IMG/VR virus record: IMGVR_UViG_3300030098_001704
Span: 1 to 42,221 of that record
Direction: 5' to 3' (one strand)
Length of the DNA stretch: 42,221 nt
DNA from: a virus
Of this stretch, positions 10,006-17,060 are shown piece after piece. The translations under genes and the position numbers were made by a program. The notes under the pieces were generated by a model. That model was not told the DNA's origin. It saw only the letters and a list, made by a program, of their open reading frames with translations, and did not search any database. The stretch's first letter is position 1. Each line of letters begins with the position of its first letter.

Positions 10006-10443
10006 ATGTTATCGTTATTAGGAAGTGTCTTAGGTTTTGGCACATCTATTATCCCTAAAGTATTAGGATACTTTGAAGAGAAGCGAGATCAGAAGCATGA
10101 GCTTGAGATGATGGATAAACAACTCCAGCATCAGTTACAGTTAGGCAACCAGAAGATGCAGCTTATGGAGATTGATGCTTCTATCAGGGAAGTAGAAAGC
10201 TTACACAAAGAACATGCTAAGATTACAATGAAGTCTAGTAGATGGGTAGTTAATCTTTCATCTTCAGTTAGGCCATTGATAACATACCTGTTATTCTTTG
10301 AGTTTATGATACTAACATTCCTGTTAGCTTTCGGTCACATTGATAATGGTATGTTCTCTCTTGTATGGTCATCTGAAATCTCAAGCGTCTGGTCTGCTGT
10401 CGTTTGTTTTTGGTTTGGACAGCGTACGTTTGGGAAGAGATAA
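10006..10443 (+). CDS. Holin-like membrane protein (3-TM, GTA-holin type)
   Basis: 145 residues after AGGAG at a good distance. Hydrophobic N-terminus (1-20), a Gln/Glu/Met-rich coiled coil (about 22-72), then two membrane segments (about 91-110 and 119-138) ending in FWFGQRTFGKR. The Arg-Pro before the second segment and the terminal WFG-x-R with basic tail fit the 3-TM holin family known from gene transfer agents. The stop overlaps the lysozyme start (TAATG), as in a classical holin-endolysin pair. The family match is from memory of the pattern, not a search. Confidence 0.7.
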   Translation: MLSLLGSVLGFGTSIIPKVLGYFEEKRDQKHELEMMDKQLQHQLQLGNQKMQLMEIDASIREVESLHKEHAKITMKSSRWVVNLSSSVRPLITYLLFFEFMILTFLLAFGHIDNGMFSLVWSSEISSVWSAVVCFWFGQRTFGKR

Positions 10444-10886
10444 TGAATATTGCAACACCTGGATTGGAGATCATAAAGTATTACGAAGGATGGTCCTCAT
10501 CAGTCTACCAATGCCCTGCTGGAAGATGGACACAGGGATGGGGTAGTACGTGGGATCATCAAGGCAATCCTATCACCGCTAACAACCCTGACATTGATGA
10601 GATCACAGGCGAGTCGTATCTCAGACGAGAAATATCGCATGTTGAGAAAGCAATTGGACAACTTGTTAAAGCGGAATTAACACAGAATATGTTTGATGCA
10701 ATCTGTTCCTTCTGCTATAACTGTGGTACCGGGGCGTTCCAAAGATCAACAATGAAAATGAAACTGAATAGAGGTGACTACATTGGTGCTTCAGATGAGT
10801 TTAGAAAATGGTGTCGAAGCGGAGGAAGAGTCCTAAAAGGATTAGTATTACGTAGAGAAAAAGAGAAGGAGTTATTTTTATCATGA
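10443..10886 (+). CDS. Endolysin, GH24 phage lysozyme
   Basis: 147 residues from the ATG overlapping the upstream stop (10443); an upstream in-frame ATG at 10404 lies inside the holin gene and was not used. The catalytic triad pattern of P21-type lysozymes is present as Glu15, eight residues, Cys24, five residues, Thr30 (YYEG, YQCPAG, TQGWG). It would cleave the MurNAc-GlcNAc bond of peptidoglycan at the end of infection. No signal peptide or anchor segment is visible, so export probably depends on the holin-like gene before it. The stop overlaps the next small gene (ATGA). Confidence 0.88.
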   Translation: MNIATPGLEIIKYYEGWSSSVYQCPAGRWTQGWGSTWDHQGNPITANNPDIDEITGESYLRREISHVEKAIGQLVKAELTQNMFDAICSFCYNCGTGAFQRSTMKMKLNRGDYIGASDEFRKWCRSGGRVLKGLVLRREKEKELFLS

Positions 10887-11059
10887 TTGCTGATATTTGT
10901 CCTAAGTGTGGAAGAGAAGGTTGCATGTGTGATCCTAATACTTGTGATTGTAGTAAAGAAGAAGGGGTCATTGAAGAACAAATTGCAGATGTAAGAGAAA
11001 GTATAAAAAAATCATACTCTAATTCTAAAATTGATCCTCTAAATAGCCCTGAGAGTTAA
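10883..11059 (+). CDS. Cys-rich microprotein in the lysis cassette
   Basis: 58 residues. ATG 10883 overlaps the lysozyme stop by four bases (ATGA), and AAGGAG lies about 12 bases upstream. Residues 6-23 hold six cysteines in the pattern C-x2-C-x4-C-x-C-x4-C-x-C, like a compact zinc- or metallothionein-type site. The remainder is acidic then Ser/Asn-rich. No signal peptide or lipobox, so it is not an obvious spanin. Last rightward gene before the convergent terminator region. Coding is supported by the overlap and Cys spacing; function is unknown. Confidence 0.65.
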   Translation: MIADICPKCGREGCMCDPNTCDCSKEEGVIEEQIADVRESIKKSYSNSKIDPLNSPES

Positions 11060-11152
11060 GGTAACGTACCTCTCTGGGGGTTTACTATCAAAAAATAGTA
11101 ACACCTCTCTATAGGCTTTAAACTGGCTCACAGAGAGGTTTCACTTTTTGTT
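11060..11152. terminator. Convergent terminator region with duplicated hairpin arms
   Basis: This gap separates rightward genes ending at 11059 from leftward genes ending at 11153. It contains AGGTA-acg-TACCT (about 11060-11072), TTACTAT/ATAGTAA arms around an A-rich loop (about 11083-11101), and ACCTCTCT...AGAGAGGT arms followed by a T-rich run near 11141-11152, which reads as a rightward intrinsic terminator. ACCTCTCT occurs twice, so the single AGAGAGGT could pair with either copy. On the minus strand the TTACTAT hairpin has a T-rich loop. Confidence 0.6.
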
Positions 11153-11395
11153 CTACTTTGTAGGGAAATCTTCTCGTATTTCCTTTAAAGATAGCTTATC
11201 TAGATAGTATTTTTCTAAAGCTCTTAGTCGATCTTCTGAATCTGCAATGATCCCTACCTGTTCATTAATTGTTTCTGTTAATGTAGAATGATCCCCAACA
11301 CCAACAGGGTTATCTAAATAGATTTGGATCTTAGCTTTGGCTACTGCTATATTAGATTTGTAAACTTCACGTAAAGCATTTAATAATACTGACAT
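11153..11395 (-). CDS. Small hypothetical helical protein
   Basis: 80 residues from ATG 11395, preceded by GGAGAG; an in-frame ATG four codons upstream is less well placed. The protein looks all-helical (residues 1-28 and 45-70 amphipathic) with a short turn around a Gly/Asp-rich stretch. Last gene of the leftward block, 16 bases after the DUF3310 gene. No family recognised. Confidence 0.6.
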   Translation of the reverse strand: MSVLLNALREVYKSNIAVAKAKIQIYLDNPVGVGDHSTLTETINEQVGIIADSEDRLRALEKYYLDKLSLKEIREDFPTK

Positions 11396-11411
11396 TGTTC
11401 TCTCCATATAG

Positions 11412-11669
11412 TTAAGGTTTAATTAATTCAATTAGTTTATTAAGATACCATTGGGCTTTTTCTAAATCCTGTTTAGGATTCCCTTTGTATTTATATCTCC
11501 AAAGATATTTTATTGTGTTACCTTTTAAGTACCCTTCATATTCTGTGTCGGTCATACTAGCTTGTATAGCATCGATACATTCTACCCCATGTTTATTATA
11601 ATGAACTGGGTTATTAACAGGATCATCTTTTTCTTTAGCCCTGTACTCTTGTATATCTTTTAACTTCAT
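11412..11669 (-). CDS. DUF3310 protein (T7 gp1.7 / SaV-like)
   Basis: 85 residues. The signature of DUF3310 runs almost full length: DPVNNPxHY near residue 16, GVECIDAI, then GNTIKYLWRYKYKGNPKQDLEKA and a closing WYLNKLI. Phage members include T7 gp1.7, which has nucleotide kinase activity. Here it sits in the same operon as ribonucleotide reductase, consistent with nucleotide metabolism. AAAGGAAAG precedes the ATG. The family call is firm; kinase activity in this copy is an inference. Confidence 0.82.
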   Translation of the reverse strand: MKLKDIQEYRAKEKDDPVNNPVHYNKHGVECIDAIQASMTDTEYEGYLKGNTIKYLWRYKYKGNPKQDLEKAQWYLNKLIELIKP

Positions 11670-11682
11670 TGACTTTCCTTTC

Positions 11683-11757
11683 TTATATTAGTTTTAATAA
11701 ATGTACTCCAATAATAAATAAGTTAACTGCACCATAAACAATTAAAACTGTAGTCAT
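11683..11757 (-). CDS. 24-residue single-pass membrane microprotein
   Basis: ATG 11757 overlaps the stop of the SleB-type hydrolase gene by four bases (ATGA), with AGGAG five to six bases upstream. The 24 residues are almost wholly hydrophobic (Val/Ile/Leu/Gly), enough for one membrane helix. The link to a cell wall hydrolase gene suggests a small holin- or export-like helper, but this is inference. Very short reading frames can arise by chance; the overlap plus ribosome-binding site is the evidence. Confidence 0.45.
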   Translation of the reverse strand: MTTVLIVYGAVNLFIIGVHLLKLI

Positions 11758-12164
11758 ACCTTTCTCCTATAAAATATATGTTTCCCTATTTTTACTACCT
11801 TTTTAAAAAATGTTATCCATTTAGGTTTTACATCATCTGAATGATAATGTGTAGCTCCTTCTGTAATATTAATATTATTATTAATCATGTAATTTGCAAC
11901 CCATCGTGCCGTATCCCAAGGTTCTTTTTCAACAGGGTTATCTGATTTCCCATCACAATAAAAACTAAATTGGCACATGTTTCTTATAGGTAATCTTTTA
12001 CCTGTTTTATACCGGGGTCCTTGTTTAACTACACCGCAAATTGTATTAGGAAACTTTGGACTGTTAACCCTGTTTAGTATAACAGAAGCTACAGCTAATT
12101 GTCCAACGATAGGCTCACCCCTCGCTTCAAAATAAATAGCTATAGCTAGACATTCCCCAAACAT
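11754..12164 (-). CDS. SleB-type cell wall hydrolase (Hydrolase_2)
   Basis: 136 residues. The N-terminus CLAIAIYFEARGEP carries the Glu (residue 13) expected to be catalytic, followed by AVASVILNRV, a central CQFSFYCDG, and TEGATHYHSDDVKPKW near the C-terminus. This is the core of SleB/CwlJ-type peptidoglycan hydrolases, which act as lytic transglycosylases. No signal peptide is seen. It lies two bases downstream of the Na/Pi transporter-like gene in the leftward operon, away from the GH24 lysozyme in the late block, so the phage has two wall-degrading enzymes on different transcripts. Confidence 0.85.
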   Translation of the reverse strand: MFGECLAIAIYFEARGEPIVGQLAVASVILNRVNSPKFPNTICGVVKQGPRYKTGKRLPIRNMCQFSFYCDGKSDNPVEKEPWDTARWVANYMINNNINITEGATHYHSDDVKPKWITFFKKVVKIGKHIFYRRKV

Positions 12165-12166
12165 AA

Positions 12167-12619
12167 TTAAAACCTCCCAATAAACCTAGCAATATGATTT
12201 ACCCACGGCAATAAAGCAATAGCCATTAAAAGGTTAGCTCCGGTATGTGCCATTGCTATCCTTAGTGTATCCCCTTTAGGCATCCCATCAGATACTAGTA
12301 ACCCTGCTAGCCAGATAGTGCCTGTAGTCCCTATATTAGCCCCTAGAACGGCAGCAATAGCACTAGGCAGGGGTAGGAACCCACTTGCTACCATTGCTAT
12401 TATAGCAGTCGTACTAAGGGAACTAGACTGCCATAATAAAGTACAAACTATACCACCTAAGAACATCCAGTAGGGACTAGAGACAAACCATTCCAGATGT
12501 TCTACATTGCCCATAGCTTTCATACCCCCAGCAAACATCTTTAAACCAAAGTAGAAGACGACTAACCCTATTCCTACTTGTACTAAAGGTATCTCCCAAT
12601 ACTTTAACACTAACCGCAC
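12167..12619 (-). CDS. Half-size Na+/phosphate cotransporter-like membrane protein
   Basis: 150 residues, very hydrophobic, with about four membrane segments. It carries the hallmark QSSS motif of the Na/Pi cotransporter family (residues 64-67, in WQSSSLSTTA), followed by GANIGTT (93-99) and AMAHTGAN (122-129). Family members (NptA, YjbB, SLC34) contain two such QSSS repeats in inverted topology; only one is present. It would need to pair with itself or a host protein to form a full transporter. A phosphate-uptake auxiliary gene is the natural reading. ATG 12619 overlaps the ribonucleotide reductase stop by 10 bases. Confidence 0.78.
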   Translation of the reverse strand: MRLVLKYWEIPLVQVGIGLVVFYFGLKMFAGGMKAMGNVEHLEWFVSSPYWMFLGGIVCTLLWQSSSLSTTAIIAMVASGFLPLPSAIAAVLGANIGTTGTIWLAGLLVSDGMPKGDTLRIAMAHTGANLLMAIALLPWVNHIARFIGRF

Positions 12620-14325
12620 TCCTTCTGCCCTGTTTCTGGATCAATAAAACATGCAGTCCCATCATGTTCTTCTTTAATTGCTGGTTTACTTTTATTTAAA
12701 ATACCATATCGTTTACCTGCAAGTCTAAAGGTAGTAACTCCTTTCAGTTTACCTTTCCATCCTCGTACATACACATCTTTAAATTCTTCAAAGGTTACAT
12801 TATCTCCTACGTTAATTGTTTTAGATACTGCACTGTCTATGTAAGGTTGGATAGCTATCTGCATTTTTATATGGTCATCTATAGTTAAGTCTTCAGTTGT
12901 CTCAGATTTAATACCATAGTTAGCATACACATAATCCTGTAGTTTAACTATAACAGGACCATCTTCTGTTATTAATGTCCTATCTACCTCATGTGTAAAT
13001 ACAGGCTCGATACCACTGCTTATATTATCAGCCGTAAAACTTATTGTACCAGTTGGAGCAATACTTGTCAAGTGGCTATTACGTATCCCCTGATGTTTTA
13101 TTAACTCAATTAAATCATTGGGTATCTTTTTAGCAAAACCACTATCAAGATATTTATCTTGGTCATATAAAGGAAACGAACCTTTCTCAACAGCTAAGTT
13201 AGAGCTTGCTTCTATTGCTGTATATGCTAGTGTTTTCCCTATCTTACGTGTAAACTTTACAGCTTGTTCAGACCCATATGTTAAGCCAACCAAAGTTAAA
13301 CAGTTAGCTAACCCTGTAATCCCTAACCCCATTCTTCTTTTACTTTCAGCCTCTAATGTTTGTTTAACTAATGGATAATTTGTCCTATCAATCACATTAT
13401 CCATAGCTCGTACAACATGTGGTATATCTTTTTTAAACTTATCAAAGTTAAATCTATTTTTATTTACGTATTTAATTAAGTTAAAACTACCTAATAAACA
13501 AGCACCATAAGGCGGTAAAGGTTGTTCTCCACATGGGTTAGTAGCTTCAATGGTTTCACAATACCAAAGAGGATTGTCTTGGTTAATCCTATCTATAAAT
13601 AGTACACCAGGTTCAGCCCACTCCCAGTTAGCTCTCATAATCTCATCCCAAAGAGCACTAGCATTTATTTCTTTGTATACTTTATCGTTAAAACGTAAGC
13701 AAAATGGTGTACCTTTTATAACACTTTGCATAAATTCATCAGTGATCCCTACTGATATATTAAAGTTTGTAAGCTGGTCCTGGTTTTGTTTAGCTCGTAT
13801 AAACTCCTCAATATCAGGGTGGTCTACACGTAAGACTCCCATCATTGCCCCTCTTCTATGCCCTGCCGATACAATTGTCCTACACACAGCATCAAAGATG
13901 TGCATAAAAGATACAGGACCACTAGCAGAACTATCGAGACTAACAATCCTATCACCATTAGGCCGTATCCTAGAGAAATCATAACCAATCCCACCACCTC
14001 TTCGCATTGTCTCAGCAGCTTGTGTAGCCTTCTCCATAATAGAAACCATACTGTCTTTAATTGTCCCTGAAACAAAACAATTATAGGCTGTAACATCCCT
14101 TGGACTCCCCATCGCTGACTGAACTCTACCTGCTGGCATAAACCTTTGGTTTAAAAAGATATCTTTTATCTCTGCACGATGCTCTTCGTTATCAGCCATA
14201 GCAGCAGCATTTCTGTGGGCAGATTCTTCAAAGCTTTCATTAGGTAGCCTATACTTATTAGCATGTAACTCGTCACAAGCTGGTACTTGTGGACCATACT
14301 TAATGTCTGGTGTCATCATCTGCAT
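12610..14325 (-). CDS. nrdJ: Class II (adenosylcobalamin-dependent) ribonucleotide reductase
   Basis: 571 residues. Reduces ribonucleotides to deoxyribonucleotides for phage DNA synthesis. Active-site features: Cys83 (AYNCFVSG), then NPCGE with Asn263, Cys265 (thiyl radical) and Glu267, and Cys276 eleven residues later, matching the Cys pair spacing of NrdJ. SIAPTGTIS occurs in the C-terminal half. Two further cysteines lie in the last 15 residues, where the regenerating thiols are expected. No NrdB partner or NrdG activase is encoded, fitting a B12-dependent class II enzyme and therefore a cobalamin-supplied host. It overlaps its upstream and downstream neighbours. Confidence 0.93.
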   Translation of the reverse strand: MQMMTPDIKYGPQVPACDELHANKYRLPNESFEESAHRNAAAMADNEEHRAEIKDIFLNQRFMPAGRVQSAMGSPRDVTAYNCFVSGTIKDSMVSIMEKATQAAETMRRGGGIGYDFSRIRPNGDRIVSLDSSASGPVSFMHIFDAVCRTIVSAGHRRGAMMGVLRVDHPDIEEFIRAKQNQDQLTNFNISVGITDEFMQSVIKGTPFCLRFNDKVYKEINASALWDEIMRANWEWAEPGVLFIDRINQDNPLWYCETIEATNPCGEQPLPPYGACLLGSFNLIKYVNKNRFNFDKFKKDIPHVVRAMDNVIDRTNYPLVKQTLEAESKRRMGLGITGLANCLTLVGLTYGSEQAVKFTRKIGKTLAYTAIEASSNLAVEKGSFPLYDQDKYLDSGFAKKIPNDLIELIKHQGIRNSHLTSIAPTGTISFTADNISSGIEPVFTHEVDRTLITEDGPVIVKLQDYVYANYGIKSETTEDLTIDDHIKMQIAIQPYIDSAVSKTINVGDNVTFEEFKDVYVRGWKGKLKGVTTFRLAGKRYGILNKSKPAIKEEHDGTACFIDPETGQKECG

Positions 14326-14557
14326 CCCCTTTATTTCTAAGTTTAAATCTATGGGCCATCTCTTCCATTTGTATTGAATCTAATAGTTCAGACATTGCTG
14401 CTTTTAAAAGTATTGTATGTTCTCCTTGTGCTGGTAACTTATTAATAATTAAAGCTAACCTCATCATACAATTAATCCTGTTAACAAGTAAATCAGGATT
14501 GAAAAAGAACCTCGCTTCGGAGTTTAGTTCGTCTTCTCGATCTCCCATCTCTATCAT
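14300..14557 (-). CDS. Hypothetical protein preceding ribonucleotide reductase
   Basis: 85 residues from ATG 14557 (an internal ATG at 14548 is an alternative). Residues 25-70 look like two amphipathic helices, and the C-terminus is Asp-rich. It overlaps the reductase start by 26 bases, suggesting coupled translation, and overlaps a small basic reading frame upstream. No family recognised. Confidence 0.6.
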   Translation of the reverse strand: MIEMGDREDELNSEARFFFNPDLLVNRINCMMRLALIINKLPAQGEHTILLKAAMSELLDSIQMEEMAHRFKLRNKGDADDDTRH

Positions 14558-14648
14558 ATCCTTTCTTAGATTTAACTATTCTTTGATGATACTTATCAGT
14601 ATGTAAATCTTTAGTGATGTGGTTTCTATGTTTTAGTTTCTTCTTCAT
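14493..14648 (-). CDS. Small basic protein (51 aa)
   Basis: 51 residues with more than a third Lys/Arg/His. Its core (DLHTDKYHQRIVKSKKGYDR) resembles a class of short basic proteins common in T7-like and T4-like phages. ATG 14648 lies within the end of the upstream gene (23-base overlap), and the stop lies within the downstream gene (65-base overlap). Such long double overlaps are unusual; the recognisable core argues that it is real. Function unknown, nucleic acid binding is plausible. Confidence 0.55.
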   Translation of the reverse strand: MKKKLKHRNHITKDLHTDKYHQRIVKSKKGYDRDGRSRRRTKLRSEVLFQS

Positions 14649-14814
14649 TATCTACCTCTATAATAAGATCTTTAAAAATATCTATGTGATCGTAAACCTC
14701 TTCCATAAAATATTCTAATATCTTTTCCATTGGTATATCTAATAACTCTACTAATTCTGCTGGAGTATACGAGCGTTCTATTTGTAGTTTAAAATTTTCT
14801 GTGTTAATAGACAT
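14626..14814 (-). CDS. Small acidic hypothetical protein (62 aa)
   Basis: 62 residues, acidic, predicted helical. ATG 14814 overlaps the metallophosphoesterase stop by one base (TAATG), an arrangement used repeatedly in this genome, with AGGAG upstream. Residues 15-35 (YTPAELVELLDIPMEKILEY) look like a short helix-turn-helix-type or coil segment. No family recognised. Confidence 0.6.
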   Translation of the reverse strand: MSINTENFKLQIERSYTPAELVELLDIPMEKILEYFMEEVYDHIDIFKDLIIEVDNEEETKT

Positions 14815-15563
14815 TAAGTATACTCCTTAGAGATAGCATCAAAGGAAATAAATTGTGGGTCATAACATCCATTATCTACATTACGTTTAATAATTATACC
14901 AGACCACCAAAGGTTTTCACTTTGAGGATTATTCCAATCAGATTTAAAATCTAAATAACACCCTGCTACTAATCCCATCATCCTCTCCCCTGCCGCATTA
15001 ATAGCAGTAGATAAGTCTAAGGTATGGCTATGCCCTTGTGTCACAGACATATGTTGTTTATTTAATAATGATTTAGCTGGACTCTCTCCACCTATTGGCC
15101 TACCCATTACACCACTCGTAAAGAAATGTGAGTACGCTATCCTATCTATAATAACTGGCTCTAAGTAAGGGCTAACTTTCCAGCCAAAACTTTTATACCC
15201 AAGATCATCGACACTTATTGTTCCATCCAGGATAGGTTCAGAAGAAATAGCCCTGTTAATCCTTTCTTCATGGTTTCCTAGACACATATAAAATTTAGGC
15301 TTCTTTCTTTTAGCTCTTTTAATTGGGGCAAATATTCTTTCTTGTGCATCTAACACACAATTTATATCTTTCTTATAGCGTCTACCTTCAAAGCCTTTTG
15401 TACCTTTATCATAGGTACATAAGCTAGGCATGTCTGCCATATCTCCTAAGTTAATAACAATATCAGGTTTAACATCTAAGATTAATTTCCCTATCCATTC
15501 AAACCTAGTGTTATTATAATCAGGATGAGCGTGTTGATCTGGTATTATTAGATGTGTTTTCAT
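14814..15563 (-). CDS. Metallophosphoesterase (calcineurin-like)
   Basis: 249 residues with all core metal-binding motifs: Asp9-x-His11 (PDQH), GDMAD (Asp41, Asp44), GNHEE (Asn97, His98) and a closing GHSH (His178, His180). It hydrolyses phosphoester bonds using two metal ions; the substrate could be a nucleotide or a nucleic acid end. Phage SIO1 has a similar gene between its nuclease and reductase genes, as here. The start overlaps the endonuclease gene by 44 bases, with AAGGA before the ATG. Confidence 0.87.
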   Translation of the reverse strand: MKTHLIIPDQHAHPDYNNTRFEWIGKLILDVKPDIVINLGDMADMPSLCTYDKGTKGFEGRRYKKDINCVLDAQERIFAPIKRAKRKKPKFYMCLGNHEERINRAISSEPILDGTISVDDLGYKSFGWKVSPYLEPVIIDRIAYSHFFTSGVMGRPIGGESPAKSLLNKQHMSVTQGHSHTLDLSTAINAAGERMMGLVAGCYLDFKSDWNNPQSENLWWSGIIIKRNVDNGCYDPQFISFDAISKEYT

Positions 15564-15951
15564 TTAACCATTCCTTCGGTACTAGTTTATCTGCATATTT
15601 AAAACCATATTTATTACACCAATCTCCGTAAGTTCCTTTCGCACCTTTATAAAGTTTAGATTTAGAGTTAGAAAAAATAAAACGTATATCATACATAGGA
15701 AATTGTTCTTTAATTAATAAATGTTTCTTCCTATCTTTTGATTCAAACAAACCTTTAGTCTCAATAATTATACCATTACTTAGAATAAAATCAGGTAGGT
15801 ATGTATGGTATGTTATTGGTTTTATATATTTTATCTTACCATCTTTAGGTTCATACTTAAATTTAACTTTTAAAGTTTTTAAATATGAAGCAACATTAAA
15901 TTCTAATGTGCTTCTATACTTACCACGTTTCTGTATACCTCTATATCTCAT
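15520..15951 (-). CDS. Endonuclease I / Holliday junction resolvase (T7 gp3-like)
   Basis: 143 residues. Carries the T7 endonuclease I active-site layout: Glu17 in RSTLE, Asp54 in YLPDFIL, and Glu64-Thr-Lys66 in IETKG, the PD-(D/E)xK arrangement. It resolves branched DNA during replication and packaging and may help degrade host DNA. The N-terminus overlaps the upstream exonuclease gene by 11 bases, and the C-terminal extension overlaps the phosphoesterase gene by 44 bases. Confidence 0.88.
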   Translation of the reverse strand: MRYRGIQKRGKYRSTLEFNVASYLKTLKVKFKYEPKDGKIKYIKPITYHTYLPDFILSNGIIIETKGLFESKDRKKHLLIKEQFPMYDIRFIFSNSKSKLYKGAKGTYGDWCNKYGFKYADKLVPKEWLNENTSNNTRSTRSS

Positions 15952-16777
15952 GTCGTTTTACCTCTGGTACACTTTCTTGAGGTTCACGTTCAACATGGGT
16001 TAGGTATCGTGGCTTATCTCTATATAAAAATAACCTTAACCCAGGCCAACACTCCCACTTATAATCACAATAAGAACAGTTAACACCTAACTTCATGTTT
16101 CCACTCTTACCATCAGCAACAGGTTCATAACACCTATCAGGTATCTCTTTCTGTTTAACAACTTTCTTTATTTCTTTTACTCGTTTCTTTATGTTGACCA
16201 TATCCATGTCTTCAACTGGCATATACGTGATTGCACCACTTTGTTTGTTAAGAGCAAGGAAACCACCCTCATTGGAGCCTTCAGTAGCATGAATATAACC
16301 AGAGATTTGAGCCATATAACCGAATGGATCATCTTCTGGTAGTGTACCATTCTTAAACTTTTGAAAAGCAAATGCAGATGCACTCTTAACATCAACCACT
16401 TTGCCATCGATCTTGCAATCAATGTGGCCTTTAATACCTTCAATCTGTACTTCATGTTGTTCATGTGTTACCTCATGTCCTGCTTCTTTTACTAAGTAAA
16501 GCATCAAAGCTTCTACTAAATCACCGAACATAAACTTTATTCTGGTATCAGGTAGTAATGGTTCTCCTTTAGTCCCATTACATTGATACCAAAGCTGTCT
16601 ATCTGGTTTACCTATATTAGACATACGCAGATTAGTATTACCTTTTCTATTTTCCATCTGATGTTTAATTGAATTCTTAATACTTTCCCCTAACTCTTCT
16701 AAAAATTGAGGGGTAGTTTCTTCTACCCCTTCAGTTACAAGAGTATGTATATCTTCTATAAGTGAATCAATCTTCAT
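15941..16777 (-). CDS. Cas4/RecB-like Fe-S exonuclease (PD-(D/E)xK)
   Basis: 278 residues. The nuclease core is GHIDCKIDG (Asp120) then VVDVKSA (Asp129, Lys131), with an upstream GDLVEA (Glu89). One cysteine before the core (Cys66) and three after it (Cys234, Cys237, Cys243, as CSYC...C) match the four-Cys iron-sulfur cluster of Cas4 and AddB nucleases. It sits where T7 has its gp6 5'-3' exonuclease, next to endonuclease I, so a role in host DNA breakdown, primer removal or recombination is likely. Confidence 0.85.
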   Translation of the reverse strand: MKIDSLIEDIHTLVTEGVEETTPQFLEELGESIKNSIKHQMENRKGNTNLRMSNIGKPDRQLWYQCNGTKGEPLLPDTRIKFMFGDLVEALMLYLVKEAGHEVTHEQHEVQIEGIKGHIDCKIDGKVVDVKSASAFAFQKFKNGTLPEDDPFGYMAQISGYIHATEGSNEGGFLALNKQSGAITYMPVEDMDMVNIKKRVKEIKKVVKQKEIPDRCYEPVADGKSGNMKLGVNCSYCDYKWECWPGLRLFLYRDKPRYLTHVEREPQESVPEVKRHEI

Positions 16778-16782
16778 TTATT

Positions 16783-16968
16783 TTATCCTTTTGATTTTAT
16801 ATCACAAGAAGTTTCATCAAATTTAAAAACACTTTCTTGGAATAACTCAATTATTTTATCTATATCTGACCCAGATACACAACTATTTATAATTACTTTT
16901 GCACACTGGCTTTGTTCAGGGCTTACAGCATGTACATATCTAAAAGTTAACTCTATATTCTCTAACAT
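16783..16968 (-). CDS. Small hypothetical protein (61 aa)
   Basis: 61 residues from ATG 16968, with GAAAGG eight bases upstream; a longer version would begin with GTG at 16995. It contains three cysteines and an acidic amphipathic helix (about 35-50). It ends five bases before the exonuclease start. No family recognised. Confidence 0.5.
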   Translation of the reverse strand: MLENIELTFRYVHAVSPEQSQCAKVIINSCVSGSDIDKIIELFQESVFKFDETSCDIKSKG

Positions 16969-17060
16969 TTGAAACCTTTCACCTAGCTTTACCACCTCTT
17001 GCTAGTCTCCAAGGACATTACGCTGCTGGTACTCGCACCCTTGGCCCAGTTTAAATTTAA

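Noticed and set aside
12477-12665. Short leftward frame across the reductase-transporter join
   Set aside because: It is in another frame of two well-supported genes and has no features of its own.
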